This document shows, in pieces, positions 34,220 through 43,130 of a stretch of DNA of 64,000 nt. The notes under the pieces were generated by a model. The model had not been told where the DNA came from and ran no database searches. It saw only the letters and a list, made by a program, of their open reading frames with translations. The stretch's first letter is position 1. Each line of letters starts with the position of its first letter. Position numbers and translations under genes: made by a program. The stretch comes from Bacillus sp. ISL-18 (GTDB lineage: Bacteria; Bacillota; Bacilli; Bacillales; Cytobacillaceae). The DNA lies in contig NZ_JAGGQG010000025.1 of the NCBI RefSeq assembly GCF_018613415.1, forward strand, positions 1-64,000, read 5' to 3'.

Positions 34220-34232
34220 TTGAATTCCCCCC

Positions 34233-34733
34233 TTATCCTAACAGTTCTTCTACTGATTTACCACGTAATTTAGCTACGTCCTCAGCACGTTTTAATTGTG
34301 TTAAACCATCAATTGTTGCGCGAACCATGTTAATCGGAGTGTTAGTTCCTAATGATTTAGAAAGGATGTCAGCAACACCGCCTAATTCTAGGACAGCACG
34401 AACCGGTCCTCCAGCGATAACTCCAGTACCTTCAGAAGCAGGTTTTAAGAGAATTTCGCCAGCACCAAAACGTCCAATTACTTGGTGAGGAATTGTAGTT
34501 CCAACCATTGGTACTTCGATTAAATTTTTCTTTGCATCTTCGATAGCTTTACGGATTGCATCTGGAACTTCTTGAGCTTTACCAGTTCCGAAACCTACAT
34601 GACCGTTTTTATCTCCAACTACTACAAGAGCAGTGAAACGGAAACGACGTCCACCTTTAACAACTTTCGCAACACGGTTAACGGTTACTACGCGTTCTTC
34701 TAGTTCAAGTTTGTTTGGATCAATACGACGCAT
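34233..34733 (-). CDS. rpsE: 30S ribosomal protein S5
   Basis: The 166-residue protein has the S5 double-stranded RNA-binding fold; V-N-R-V-A-K-V-V-K-G-G-R-R-F and G-A-G-E-I-L-L-K-P-A are characteristic. S5 contributes to decoding accuracy. AGGAGGG precedes the ATG. It is in the spc operon between rplR and rpmD. Confidence 0.98.
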   Translation of the reverse strand: MRRIDPNKLELEERVVTVNRVAKVVKGGRRFRFTALVVVGDKNGHVGFGTGKAQEVPDAIRKAIEDAKKNLIEVPMVGTTIPHQVIGRFGAGEILLKPASEGTGVIAGGPVRAVLELGGVADILSKSLGTNTPINMVRATIDGLTQLKRAEDVAKLRGKSVEELLG

Positions 34734-34757
34734 CTTTTTGTGTCCCTCCTTTGTCTA

Positions 34758-35120
34758 TTAAAATTGTAAGCCGTTCTCACGGGCTGCATCAGCCAGTGCT
34801 TGCACACGTCCGTGATATAGGTATCCCCCACGGTCAAAGACCACAGCAGTGATACCTTTTTCAACCGCACGTTTAGCGACTAATTCACCGACCGCTTTTG
34901 CAGCTTCAAGATTACTTGTAGATTCAAGAGCGAAATCTTTTTCTATTGTAGAGGCACTTGCTAAAGTGACTCCATTCATGTCATCGATTAATTGAGCATA
35001 AATGTGTTTATTTGAACGGTACACATTTAGACGTGGACGAGCAGAAGTACCGCTAAGTTTCGCACGAACACGAGCGTGTCTTTTCTTGCGAGTAGCGTTC
35101 TTATCTTGCTTCGTAATCAT
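34758..35120 (-). CDS. rplR: 50S ribosomal protein L18
   Basis: The 120-residue protein (M-I-T-K-Q-D-K-N-A-T-R-K-K-R-H) binds 5S rRNA. The end G-R-V-Q-A-L-A-D-A-A-R-E-N-G-L-Q-F is the L18 signature. AGGAGTG precedes the ATG. It is 32 bp after rplF. Confidence 0.98.
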   Translation of the reverse strand: MITKQDKNATRKKRHARVRAKLSGTSARPRLNVYRSNKHIYAQLIDDMNGVTLASASTIEKDFALESTSNLEAAKAVGELVAKRAVEKGITAVVFDRGGYLYHGRVQALADAARENGLQF

Positions 35121-35152
35121 TTACGTCACTCCTTTCGTTTACTTATGCGGCA

Positions 35153-35689
35153 TTACTTACCGGTTTTACCCTCTTTACGACGAACGAATTCACCTTCGTA
35201 ACGAATTCCTTTGCCTTTATATGGCTCTGGAGGACGAACTTGACGGATGTTGGCTGCTAATGCACCAACACGTTCTTTGTCAGTACCTTTAATAACAATT
35301 TTAGTATTAGCAGGTACCTCGATTTCAAGGCCAGCTTCAGGTTCAATTTCAACTGGATGTGAGTAACCAACGTTTAATACAAGCTTGTTACCTTGCTTTT
35401 GAGCACGATAACCAACCCCGATTAACTCTAAGCCTCTTGTGAAGCCAGTAGAAACACCTTCGATCATGTTTGCGATCACGGCACGAGTAGTACCATGTAA
35501 TGCGCGGTGTTCTTTTACGTCAGATGGACGAGTAATTGTTACAGTGTTTTCTTCTACGTTAATTGACATATCAGGATTAAAAGTACGAGTAAGTTCGCCT
35601 TTAGGTCCTTTAACAGTCACAGTATTGTTGTTTAAAGTAACCGTAACTCCTGCTGGAATTTCGATTGGTTTTTTTCCTACGCGAGACAT
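35153..35689 (-). CDS. rplF: 50S ribosomal protein L6
   Basis: The 178-residue protein has the duplicated L6 domain; M-S-R-V-G-K-K-P-I-E-I-P-A-G-V and the C-terminal P-E-P-Y-K-G-K-G-I-R-Y are hallmarks. L6 lies near the factor-binding site. GGAGGTGC precedes the ATG. It follows rpsH by 31 bp. Confidence 0.98.
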   Translation of the reverse strand: MSRVGKKPIEIPAGVTVTLNNNTVTVKGPKGELTRTFNPDMSINVEENTVTITRPSDVKEHRALHGTTRAVIANMIEGVSTGFTRGLELIGVGYRAQKQGNKLVLNVGYSHPVEIEPEAGLEIEVPANTKIVIKGTDKERVGALAANIRQVRPPEPYKGKGIRYEGEFVRRKEGKTGK

Positions 35690-35720
35690 TTAGTGCACCT
35701 CCATTCATTCAAAAACTTAA

Positions 35721-36119
35721 TTACCAAACGTATGCTAGAACTTCGCCGCCGATTTGTTTTGCACGAGCTTCTTTATCGGTAACAACACCAGTTGATGTTG
35801 AAACTAATGCAATACCAAGTCCGTTAAGTACACGTGGTACCTCATTTGATTTAGCGTAAACTCGAAGTCCAGGCTTGCTTATGCGCTTAAGACCAGTAAT
35901 AACACGTTCGTTATTTGCACCGTACTTTAAGAAGATACGGATGATACCTTGTTTGTTGTCTTCGATAAACTCTACATCACGAACGAAACCTTCGCGCTTC
36001 AGAATTTCAGCGATTTCTTTCTTTAAATTAGAAGCAGGCACTTCTAATTTTTCGTGACGTACCATGTTCGCATTACGAATGCGAGTAAGCATATCAGCAA
36101 TAGGATCTGTCATGACCAT
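35721..36119 (-). CDS. rpsH: 30S ribosomal protein S8
   Basis: The 132-residue protein opens M-V-M-T-D-P-I-A-D-M-L-T-R-I-R-N-A-N and ends G-G-E-V-L-A-Y-V-W. S8 binds helix 21 of 16S rRNA and in many bacteria represses the spc operon. GGAGGTAAA precedes the ATG. It follows rpsN by 29 bp. Confidence 0.98.
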   Translation of the reverse strand: MVMTDPIADMLTRIRNANMVRHEKLEVPASNLKKEIAEILKREGFVRDVEFIEDNKQGIIRIFLKYGANNERVITGLKRISKPGLRVYAKSNEVPRVLNGLGIALVSTSTGVVTDKEARAKQIGGEVLAYVW

Positions 36120-36148
36120 TATTTTTACCTCCTTCCCAACTTCTAGTT

Positions 36149-36334
36149 TTACCAGCTAGCTTTTTTAACACCAGGAATTTGTCCTTTGTATGCTAATTCA
36201 CGGAAACAAATACGGCAAAGCTTAAATTTACGGTATACAGAGTGTGGACGTCCGCAACGTTCGCAGCGAGTGTACTCTTGTACTTTGAATTTAGGCGTGC
36301 GTTGTTGTTTCGCAATCATTGACTTTTTAGCCAC
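36149..36334 (-). CDS. rpsN: 30S ribosomal protein S14, zinc-binding type Z
   Basis: The 61-residue protein carries C-E-R-C-G-R-P-H and C-R-I-C-F, the zinc form of S14. Many Bacilli also keep a zinc-free paralogue elsewhere, which this window cannot show. GGGAGGCG precedes the ATG. It follows rplE by 24 bp. Confidence 0.98.
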   Translation of the reverse strand: MAKKSMIAKQQRTPKFKVQEYTRCERCGRPHSVYRKFKLCRICFRELAYKGQIPGVKKASW

Positions 36335-36358
36335 GTTTTCGCCTCCCTTATTTAACGA

Positions 36359-36898
36359 TTACTTTTGGAATGGCATTCCAAATTGAGTTAAAAGTTCACG
36401 TGATTCTTCATCAGTGTTTGCTGTCGTTACGATAACGATATCCATACCACGAACTTTGCTTACTTTATCGTAATCAATTTCAGGGAAGATTAATTGTTCT
36501 TTAATACCTAAAGTGTAGTTACCGCGACCATCAAATGCTTTCTTAGAAACACCACGGAAGTCACGTACACGAGGTAAAGAAACGGAAACTAATTTATCCA
36601 AGAATTCGTACATGCGCTCACCGCGAAGTGTAACCTTTGCACCGATTGGCATACCTTCACGAAGACGGAAACCAGCGATAGATTTCTTCGCACGAGTTAC
36701 AACTGGCTTTTGACCAGTAATAGTAGCTAGCTCCTCAACAGCATTGTCAAGTGCTTTAGCATTTGCAACTGCGTCACCTACACCCATGTTGATTACGATT
36801 TTCTCAAGTTTTGGAACTTCCATAACTGATTTATAGTTGAACTTGCTCATTAGAGCAGGTGTTACTTCTTTAACAAATTTTTCTTTTAGGCGGTTCAT
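36359..36898 (-). CDS. rplE: 50S ribosomal protein L5
   Basis: The 179-residue protein contains K-I-V-I-N-M-G-V-G-D-A and the tail L-L-T-Q-F-G-M-P-F-Q-K. L5 binds 5S rRNA and contacts the 30S head. GGGAGGTAC precedes the ATG. It follows rplX by 26 bp. Confidence 0.98.
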   Translation of the reverse strand: MNRLKEKFVKEVTPALMSKFNYKSVMEVPKLEKIVINMGVGDAVANAKALDNAVEELATITGQKPVVTRAKKSIAGFRLREGMPIGAKVTLRGERMYEFLDKLVSVSLPRVRDFRGVSKKAFDGRGNYTLGIKEQLIFPEIDYDKVSKVRGMDIVIVTTANTDEESRELLTQFGMPFQK

Positions 36899-36924
36899 TC
36901 ATTGTACCTCCCTTCTTTTATAAA

Positions 36925-37233
36925 CTATTTATCTAATACTTCACCGGATTTTGCTACGCGTACTTTTTTGCCATCAACCGTTGTGTAACCTACACGAGTT
37001 GGGTTACCTGTTTTAGGATCGATAGGCATTACGTTTGATACATGGATAGGAGCCTCAAAGTTAATGATACCGCCTTGTGGATTCACTTGAGATGGCTTAG
37101 AGTGTTTTTTCACAATGTTTACACCTTCAACCACTACACGGTTATCTTTTGGATAAGCAGCCAGGATTACACCTGTTTTGCCTTTATCCTTACCAGAGAT
37201 GACTCTTACTTTATCACCTTTTTTTACATGCAT
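36925..37233 (-). CDS. rplX: 50S ribosomal protein L24
   Basis: The 102-residue KOW-domain protein opens M-H-V-K-K-G-D-K-V-R-V-I-S-G-K-D-K-G-K. L24 nucleates large-subunit assembly. ATG 37233, spaced from AGGAGGTG, is chosen over the longer frame from 37257. It follows rplN by 36 bp. Confidence 0.98.
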   Translation of the reverse strand: MHVKKGDKVRVISGKDKGKTGVILAAYPKDNRVVVEGVNIVKKHSKPSQVNPQGGIINFEAPIHVSNVMPIDPKTGNPTRVGYTTVDGKKVRVAKSGEVLDK

Positions 37234-37269
37234 CTGTGCGCACCTCCTTAAAGGCAATTAATTTTAAAA

Positions 37270-37638
37270 TTATAATACTTCTGGAGCTAAAGAAACGATT
37301 TTCATAAAGTTGTTGTCGCGAAGTTCGCGGGCAACTGGTCCGAAGATACGAGTTCCACGAGGGCTTTTATCATCTTTAATAATGACACATGCGTTTTCAT
37401 CGAAACGAATGTAAGAACCATCGGGACGACGCGCACCGCTCTTTGTACGAACAATAACAGCCTTAACAACGTCACCTTTTTTAACAACGCCACCTGGTGT
37501 TGCTTGTTTTACTGTACAAACGATCACATCACCAATACCAGCAGTTTTGCGACCAGAACCACCAAGAACTTTAATCGTAAGTACTTCACGAGCACCAGAG
37601 TTGTCAGCAACTTTTAAACGTGATTCTTGTTGAATCAT
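37270..37638 (-). CDS. rplN: 50S ribosomal protein L14
   Basis: The 122-residue beta-barrel protein opens M-I-Q-Q-E-S-R-L-K-V-A-D-N-S-G-A and ends K-I-V-S-L-A-P-E-V-L. It lies at the subunit interface. GGGAGGTTA precedes the ATG. It is in the spc operon between rpsQ and rplX. Confidence 0.98.
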   Translation of the reverse strand: MIQQESRLKVADNSGAREVLTIKVLGGSGRKTAGIGDVIVCTVKQATPGGVVKKGDVVKAVIVRTKSGARRPDGSYIRFDENACVIIKDDKSPRGTRIFGPVARELRDNNFMKIVSLAPEVL

Positions 37639-37677
37639 GTGTGTAACCTCCCTTCGGAATGAAGCTTATCCGAACAA

Positions 37678-37941
37678 TTAAATAATAACTGCTTTTTCTA
37701 CGATTTCAACTAAACGGAAACGTTTAGTAGCTGAAAGTGGGCGAGTTTCCATGATGCGTACTACATCGCCGATCTTTGCTTCGTTTTGCTCATCATGAGC
37801 TTTAAACTTTTTAGAGTATTTCACGCGTTTACCATATAAAGGATGCTTTTTATGTGTTTCTACTAGTACAGTAACGGTTTTATCCATTTTGTCAGAAACA
37901 ACGCGTCCAGTGTAAACTTTGCGCTGGTTACGTTCACTCAT
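37678..37941 (-). CDS. rpsQ: 30S ribosomal protein S17
   Basis: The 87-residue OB-fold protein contains G-R-V-V-S-D-K-M-D-K-T-V-T-V and E-T-R-P-L-S-A-T-K-R-F-R-L, S17 signatures. GAGGAGGTT precedes the ATG. It follows rpmC by 23 bp at the S10/spc junction. Confidence 0.98.
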   Translation of the reverse strand: MSERNQRKVYTGRVVSDKMDKTVTVLVETHKKHPLYGKRVKYSKKFKAHDEQNEAKIGDVVRIMETRPLSATKRFRLVEIVEKAVII

Positions 37942-37964
37942 TGTGTGAACCTCCTCTCGGATAA

Positions 37965-38165
37965 TTACTTGTTAACGCTGATTTCTCTTTCACGAACAAC
38001 TGTCTTCATGCGAGCAATCGATTTGCGTACTTCACGAATACGAGCTGTGTTTTCAAGTTGTCCTGTCGCCAATTGAAAGCGAAGGTTGAAAAGTTCTTCT
38101 TTTAGAGATTTAACTTTTTGTTCAATTTCAGCAGTGGTAAGTTCACGTAGTTCATTAGCTTTCAC
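37965..38165 (-). CDS. rpmC: 50S ribosomal protein L29
   Basis: The 66-residue helical-hairpin protein reads K-A-N-E-L-R-E-L-T-T-A-E-I-E-Q-K after a GTG start at 38165, which overlaps the end of rplP by 11 bp. The longer frame from 38189 lies inside rplP and is rejected. L29 sits near the peptide exit tunnel. Confidence 0.96.
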   Translation of the reverse strand: MKANELRELTTAEIEQKVKSLKEELFNLRFQLATGQLENTARIREVRKSIARMKTVVREREISVNK

Positions 38166-38589
38166 TTGATTCACCACCAATTTCTTCACGTTTTACAAAC
38201 TTACATTTAACTGGAAGTTTGTGCATTGCAAGACGAAGTGCTTCACGTGCGATTTCCTCAGAAACACCAGCGATTTCAAACATGATTTTTCCTGGCTTTA
38301 CAACAGCTACCCATCCTTCAGGAGCACCTTTACCGGAACCCATCCGAACTTCTAGCGGTTTAGCAGTGTAAGGCTTGTGAGGGAAAATTTTAATCCAAAC
38401 TTTACCGCCACGTTTCATGTAACGAGTCATCGCAATACGAGCTGCTTCAATCTGACGGTTTGTAATCCAAGAAGCTTCTAAAGCTTGTAGGCCGTATTCA
38501 CCGAATGTTACTTCAGTACCGCCTTTAGCTTGACCGCGCATCTTTCCACGGTGTTGACGGCGATATTTTACGCGTTTTGGCAATAACAT
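38155..38589 (-). CDS. rplP: 50S ribosomal protein L16
   Basis: The 144-residue protein opens M-L-L-P-K-R-V-K-Y-R-R-Q-H-R-G-K-M-R-G and contains G-K-G-A-P-E-G-W-V-A. L16 lies near the A-site tRNA elbow. AGGAGGCAA precedes the ATG, 2 bp after rpsC. Confidence 0.98.
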   Translation of the reverse strand: MLLPKRVKYRRQHRGKMRGQAKGGTEVTFGEYGLQALEASWITNRQIEAARIAMTRYMKRGGKVWIKIFPHKPYTAKPLEVRMGSGKGAPEGWVAVVKPGKIMFEIAGVSEEIAREALRLAMHKLPVKCKFVKREEIGGESSES

Positions 38590-38591
38590 AA

Positions 38592-39248
38592 TTATTTGCC
38601 TCCTTCCGCATTTTTCTTCTTAGTAGGAAGGACTTCTCCCTTATAGATCCATACTTTAACGCCTAGCTTACCATAAGTAGTATCAGCTTCAGCTGTAGCA
38701 TAGTCGATATCTGCACGAAGTGTGTGAAGTGGAACAGTACCTTCGCTATAGTGTTCAGAACGAGCGATATCAGCTCCGCCTAAACGACCAGATACCATTG
38801 TTTTAATACCCTTTGCACCTGCACGCATAGCACGTTGGATAGCTTGCTTTTGTGCACGACGGAAAGATACACGGTTTTCTAATTGACGAGCAATATTTTC
38901 AGCAACTAGTTTAGCATCAACGTCAGCTCTCTTGATTTCAAGGATGTTGATGTGAACGCGTTTGCCAGTTAATTGATTTAGAGCTTTACGAAGTGCTTCT
39001 ACTTCAGTACCGCCTTTACCGATAACCATACCAGGTTTCGCAGTATGAACAGTTACATTCACACGGTTAGCCGCACGTTCGATTTCTACTTTAGAAACAG
39101 AAGCATCTTTTAAACGCTTCGTGATATACTCACGAACTTTAAGGTCTTCGTGTAAAAGATCAGCGAAGTCTTTACCTGCGTACCACTTTGATTCCCAATC
39201 ACGGATGATTCCGATACGCAAACCGACTGGATTTACTTTTTGACCCAC
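38592..39248 (-). CDS. rpsC: 30S ribosomal protein S3
   Basis: The 218-residue protein opens M-G-Q-K-V-N-P-V-G-L-R and has a KH domain (G-M-V-I-G-K-G-G, about 75-82). S3 forms part of the mRNA entry helicase. AGGAGGGATA precedes the ATG. It follows rplV by 3 bp. Confidence 0.98.
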   Translation of the reverse strand: MGQKVNPVGLRIGIIRDWESKWYAGKDFADLLHEDLKVREYITKRLKDASVSKVEIERAANRVNVTVHTAKPGMVIGKGGTEVEALRKALNQLTGKRVHINILEIKRADVDAKLVAENIARQLENRVSFRRAQKQAIQRAMRAGAKGIKTMVSGRLGGADIARSEHYSEGTVPLHTLRADIDYATAEADTTYGKLGVKVWIYKGEVLPTKKKNAEGGK

Positions 39249-39251
39249 AGC

Positions 39252-39593
39252 TTATCCCTCCTTCTTTTCTGTTAATACGATTGTAATGTGGCTTGTGCGC
39301 TTGTTAATTTGGCTTGCACGGCCCATAGCACGAGGACGGAAACGTTTTAAGGTTGGTCCTTCGTCGACGAATGCTTGTGCAACAACTAGATTGTTAACGT
39401 CCATTTCATAGTTGTGCTCAGCGTTTGCCATAGCAGATTTTAGTACTTTTTCCACGATTGGAGAAGCAGCCTTAGGAGTGAGATTTAAAATCGCCACCGC
39501 TTCACCAACTTGCTTACCTCGGATTAAATCAACGACTAAACGTGCTTTACGAGGAGCAATACGAACTGTTCTTGCAACAGCTTTAGCTTGCAT
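39252..39593 (-). CDS. rplV: 50S ribosomal protein L22
   Basis: The 113-residue protein contains R-I-A-P-R-K-A-R-L-V-V-D-L-I-R-G and the exit-tunnel loop R-P-R-A-M-G-R-A-S. It shapes the tunnel where macrolides bind; no obvious resistance deletion is seen in the loop. GGAGGGC precedes the ATG. Confidence 0.98.
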   Translation of the reverse strand: MQAKAVARTVRIAPRKARLVVDLIRGKQVGEAVAILNLTPKAASPIVEKVLKSAMANAEHNYEMDVNNLVVAQAFVDEGPTLKRFRPRAMGRASQINKRTSHITIVLTEKKEG

Positions 39594-39610
39594 TTGGATG
39601 CCCTCCTCTC

Positions 39611-39889
39611 TTAACGTCTTGTTTTCTTGTCATCATTACCATGGCCTTTGTAAGCACGTGTTGGAGCGAATTCTCCAAGCTTGTGTCCTACCATGTCTTC
39701 AGTAACATATACAGGCACATGTTTGCGACCATCATAAACTGCGATAGTGTGGCCGATAAATTGTGGGAAGATCGTAGAACGTCGAGACCAAGTTTTAATA
39801 ACTTGTTTACTCTCAGTTTCATTTAACTTTTCGACCTTAACCATTAAATGATCATCAACAAATGGTCCTTTTTTCAAGCTGCGACCCAT
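39611..39889 (-). CDS. rpsS: 30S ribosomal protein S19
   Basis: The 92-residue protein opens M-G-R-S-L-K-K-G-P-F-V-D-D-H-L and contains G-H-K-L-G-E-F-A-P-T-R. S19 lies in the 30S head with S13. GGGAGGTTCC precedes the ATG. A 60-bp gap separates it from rplB. Confidence 0.98.
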   Translation of the reverse strand: MGRSLKKGPFVDDHLMVKVEKLNETESKQVIKTWSRRSTIFPQFIGHTIAVYDGRKHVPVYVTEDMVGHKLGEFAPTRAYKGHGNDDKKTRR

Positions 39890-39949
39890 GAAGGAACCTC
39901 CCTTCGTGACTGTACTACGGTTCTACTCATGAACCGTAGGTTAGTCCCG

Positions 39950-40780
39950 TTATTTTTTACGACGACGTACGATAAACTTATCTGACTTATTTTTCTTCTT
40001 ACGAGTCTTGTATCCAAGAGTTGGTTTACCCCAAGGAGACATTGGTGACTTACGTCCGATTGGTGAACGTCCTTCACCACCACCATGTGGGTGATCGTTA
40101 GGGTTCATAACAGATCCACGTACAGTTGGACGCTTGCCTAACCAGCGTGAACGACCTGCTTTACCAATATTAATAAGTTCGTGCTGCTCGTTACCAACTT
40201 GACCGATTGAAGCACGGCACTCAGCAAGGATCATACGAGTTTCACCAGAAGTTAAACGTACTAGTACGTATTTACCTTCTTTACCAAGTACTTGAGCAGA
40301 TGTTCCTGCAGAACGAACTAGCTGTCCGCCTTTACCTGGTTTTAATTCGATGTTGTGTACTACTGTACCAACTGGAATGTTAGCTAATGGAAGTGCGTTA
40401 CCCACTTTAATGTCAGCCTCAGGACCAGACACGATTTCCATACCAACTTCTAAGTTTTTAGGAGCTAAGATATAACGCTTTTCTCCGTCTAAATAATTAA
40501 TTAAGGCAATATTTGCAGAACGGTTTGGATCGTATTCAATTGTAGCAACGCGTCCTGGAATGCCATCTTTGTTACGTTTAAAGTCAATTAAACGATATTG
40601 ACGCTTATGGCCGCCACCTTGATGACGAACAGTTAACTTACCTTGGTTATTACGGCCGCCTTTGCTCTTTAATGGAGCTAATAGAGATTTCTCTGGAGTG
40701 CTAGTTGTGATTTCAGCGAAATCAGAAACTGTCATTCCACGACGACCATTGGAGGTAGGTTTGTACTTTTTAATCGCCAT
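39950..40780 (-). CDS. rplB: 50S ribosomal protein L2
   Basis: The 276-residue protein opens M-A-I-K-K-Y-K-P-T-S-N-G-R-R-G and has the conserved V-M-N-P-N-D-H-P-H-G-G-G-E-G-R loop near the peptidyl transferase centre (His about 230). GGAGGGAAA precedes the ATG. It is in the S10 operon, 29 bp after rplW. Confidence 0.98.
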   Translation of the reverse strand: MAIKKYKPTSNGRRGMTVSDFAEITTSTPEKSLLAPLKSKGGRNNQGKLTVRHQGGGHKRQYRLIDFKRNKDGIPGRVATIEYDPNRSANIALINYLDGEKRYILAPKNLEVGMEIVSGPEADIKVGNALPLANIPVGTVVHNIELKPGKGGQLVRSAGTSAQVLGKEGKYVLVRLTSGETRMILAECRASIGQVGNEQHELINIGKAGRSRWLGKRPTVRGSVMNPNDHPHGGGEGRSPIGRKSPMSPWGKPTLGYKTRKKKNKSDKFIVRRRKK

Positions 40781-40809
40781 ATTATTTCCCTCCTCTTCTT
40801 GATAGCTTC

Positions 40810-41094
40810 TTATGCTTCAAAGATTTCGATTTCTTTGCTATCAGCAGTTAATTTAACAATTGCTTTACGACGCTTGTTAGTGTAACCGCCGAATTTTCCC
40901 ATACGCTTGAATTTACCTTTATAGTTCATGATGTTTACTTTTTCAACATCTACGCCAAAGATTTCTTCAATCGCATCTTTAACTTGTGTTTTATTAGCTC
41001 TAACATCAACTTCAAACGTATATTTCTTTTCAGACATTAGGTCAGTAGACCGTTCAGTGATAACGGGGCGCTTAATGATATCGCGTGCATCCAT
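40810..41094 (-). CDS. rplW: 50S ribosomal protein L23
   Basis: The 94-residue protein contains V-I-T-E-R-S-T-D-L-M and V-N-I-M-N-Y-K-G-K-F-K-R. L23 docks trigger factor and SRP at the tunnel exit. Its ATG overlaps the rplD stop by one base, so translation is coupled. Confidence 0.98.
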   Translation of the reverse strand: MDARDIIKRPVITERSTDLMSEKKYTFEVDVRANKTQVKDAIEEIFGVDVEKVNIMNYKGKFKRMGKFGGYTNKRRKAIVKLTADSKEIEIFEA

Positions 41095-41717
41095 TATGCA
41101 AGCACCTCCTCTACTTTTTCAACCGCTGCTTTAGTCATGATTAACTTATCATGATTTACAACGTCTAAAACGTTGATTCCATCAGCTGTTACAACTGTTA
41201 CACCAGGGATGTTACGAGCAGATAATGCTACGTTTTCATCAAGGTCAGCAGTAACGATTAGTGCTTTCTTCTCAACAGAAAGGCCACCTAATACTGATTT
41301 GAATTCTTTTGTTTTCGGTGCATCAAAAGCTAGGCTTTCAAGTACCAAGATATTTTCGTCTAACACTTTAGATGAAAGTGCAGATTTGATCGCTAAACGG
41401 CGAACTTTTTTCGGTAATTTGTAGCTGTAGCTGCGTGGTGTTGGACCAAATACAGTACCACCTCCGCGCCATTGTGGTGAACGGATGGAACCTTGACGAG
41501 CACGTCCTGTTCCTTTTTGACGCCATGGCTTACGGCCACCGCCTGCTACTTCTGAACGAACTTTTGTTTTATGAGTTCCTTGACGTAAAGAAGCTCTTTG
41601 CATAACAATTGCTTCAAATAATACGTGTTGGTTAGGCTCAATACCAAAAACTGAATCATTAAGTTCGATATCTCCAACTTGTGAACCGTTTTGGTTTAAT
41701 AATGCTACTTTAGGCAT
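41094..41717 (-). CDS. rplD: 50S ribosomal protein L4
   Basis: The 207-residue protein has the extended tunnel loop (K-P-W-R-Q-K-G-T-G-R-A-R-Q-G-S-I-R-S-P, about 61-79). In E. coli L4 represses the S10 operon; in Bacillus this is not established. AGGAGGAAC precedes the ATG. It follows rplC by 30 bp. Confidence 0.98.
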   Translation of the reverse strand: MPKVALLNQNGSQVGDIELNDSVFGIEPNQHVLFEAIVMQRASLRQGTHKTKVRSEVAGGGRKPWRQKGTGRARQGSIRSPQWRGGGTVFGPTPRSYSYKLPKKVRRLAIKSALSSKVLDENILVLESLAFDAPKTKEFKSVLGGLSVEKKALIVTADLDENVALSARNIPGVTVVTADGINVLDVVNHDKLIMTKAAVEKVEEVLA

Positions 41718-41747
41718 TCCTTTGTTCCTCCTTTCTTACAAAGTGAA

Positions 41748-42374
41748 TTATGCTTTAACCGCACCTTTGATTTTTAATAATGCTTTTTTAGCACCAGGTA
41801 CGTTACCTTTGATTAATAGTAAGTTGCGCTCTGTGTCAACTTTAACAATTTCAAGGTTTTGAACAGTAACTTGTTCCCCGCCCATGCGTCCTGGTAATGC
41901 TTTACCTTTGAATACACGGTTTGGAGCAACAGGTCCCATTGAACCTGGACGACGATGATAACGAGAACCGTGAGCCATAGGGCCGCGTGATTGTCCGTGG
42001 CGTTTGATTGAGCCTTGGAAACCTTTACCTTTTGAAATTCCTGTTACATCTACGATATCTCCTGCAGCGAAAATATCAACTTTGACTTCCTGACCAACTT
42101 CATATGCTGCTAAGTCATCTCCGCGGAATTCGCGAATGAAGCGCTTAGGAGCAGTATTTGCTTTCGCAACATGTCCTTTTTCAGGCTTGTTAGCTAACTT
42201 TTCACGCTTGTCTTCAAAACCAACTTGAACAGCAACATATCCATCGCTATCATCAGATTTCTTTTGAAGAACAACGTTTGGAGCTACCTCAACAACAGTT
42301 ACTGGAATTAAGTGTCCGTTTTCTGCAAATACTTGAGTCATACCAATTTTTCTTCCTAAGATTCCTTTGGTCAT
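41748..42374 (-). CDS. rplC: 50S ribosomal protein L3
   Basis: The 208-residue protein opens M-T-K-G-I-L-G-R-K-I-G-M-T-Q-V-F and contains the W/Q-finger region G-K-G-F-Q-G-S-I-K-R-H near the peptidyl transferase centre. ATG 42374 (after GGAGGTG) matches the family start; the frame from 42383 adds three residues. It follows rpsJ by 38 bp. Confidence 0.98.
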   Translation of the reverse strand: MTKGILGRKIGMTQVFAENGHLIPVTVVEVAPNVVLQKKSDDSDGYVAVQVGFEDKREKLANKPEKGHVAKANTAPKRFIREFRGDDLAAYEVGQEVKVDIFAAGDIVDVTGISKGKGFQGSIKRHGQSRGPMAHGSRYHRRPGSMGPVAPNRVFKGKALPGRMGGEQVTVQNLEIVKVDTERNLLLIKGNVPGAKKALLKIKGAVKA

Positions 42375-42412
42375 GTAAGTCACACCTCCTATTTTTTTAA
42401 ATGTTTATTTGA

Positions 42413-42721
42413 TTAAAGTTTAATTTCGATATCAACACCAGATGGTAAATCTAAACGCATTAACGCATCAACTGTTTGTGGAGTTGGGTTAACGATGTCG
42501 ATTAGACGCTTATGTGTCCGCATTTCGAATTGCTCACGAGAATCTTTGTACTTATGAACCGCACGAAGAATTGTGTAAACAGATTTTTCAGTTGGTAACG
42601 GAATCGGACCAGAAACTGCCGCACCAGAACGTTTTGCTGTTTCAACGATTTTCTCTGCTGATTGATCAAGGATTCTGTGATCATACGCTTTAAGACGGAT
42701 ACGAATTTTTTGTTTTGCCAT
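42413..42721 (-). CDS. rpsJ: 30S ribosomal protein S10
   Basis: The 102-residue protein opens M-A-K-Q-K-I-R-I-R-L-K-A-Y-D-H-R-I-L-D and contains the P-L-P-T-E-K loop that reaches the 30S A site. It is also NusE, a transcription antitermination factor. It is first of the S10 operon, with GGAGGGAAA before the ATG. A strong promoter lies 135-163 bp upstream, with a leader hairpin between. Confidence 0.98.
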   Translation of the reverse strand: MAKQKIRIRLKAYDHRILDQSAEKIVETAKRSGAAVSGPIPLPTEKSVYTILRAVHKYKDSREQFEMRTHKRLIDIVNPTPQTVDALMRLDLPSGVDIEIKL

Positions 42722-42855
42722 TATTTTCCCTCCTTTATTCGCCTATTTTCAAAATAGACATTCTCAGTGAAAATTTCCCACACACTCGCCATGGCAAAGC
42801 GGCCGGGTGTGTCAGCAACCTTCCACATCATCGCAGTCAAAGACCAACATTGTCT

Positions 42856-42884
42856 ATTATACATAAAACATAAAGGTAAAGCAA
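42856..42884 (-). promoter_or_regulatory. promoter of the S10 operon
   Basis: TTGCTT (42884-42879), 17 bp, TATAAT (42861-42856) on the minus strand. The leader is about 130 bases. Confidence 0.8.
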
Positions 42885-43130
42885 CATTTTTTTATGACTT
42901 TTTCTTTATGCTTCTGTCCTGAACACTTTTTCTATTATAAAGGCTGTTGCAGCCTTTTTCAACTGTTAATCTTAATCTCCAAAAATATCCTAATTCATTC
43001 ATCTTTTTTCTTAATTTCAAAATTATCTAACTTATATATAGAAGAAACTTGGAGTGAATTTGTTAGGGTTTATGGATTAGGATCTTAAGGGTTGGTATTG
43101 GGGATTTACAAGGGGGGATAAATTGAACAT

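Noticed and set aside
42894..43088. 64-codon plus-strand frame upstream of the S10 promoter
   Set aside because: It is A/T-rich Phe/Leu/Ser sequence typical of a random frame, with no ribosome binding site.
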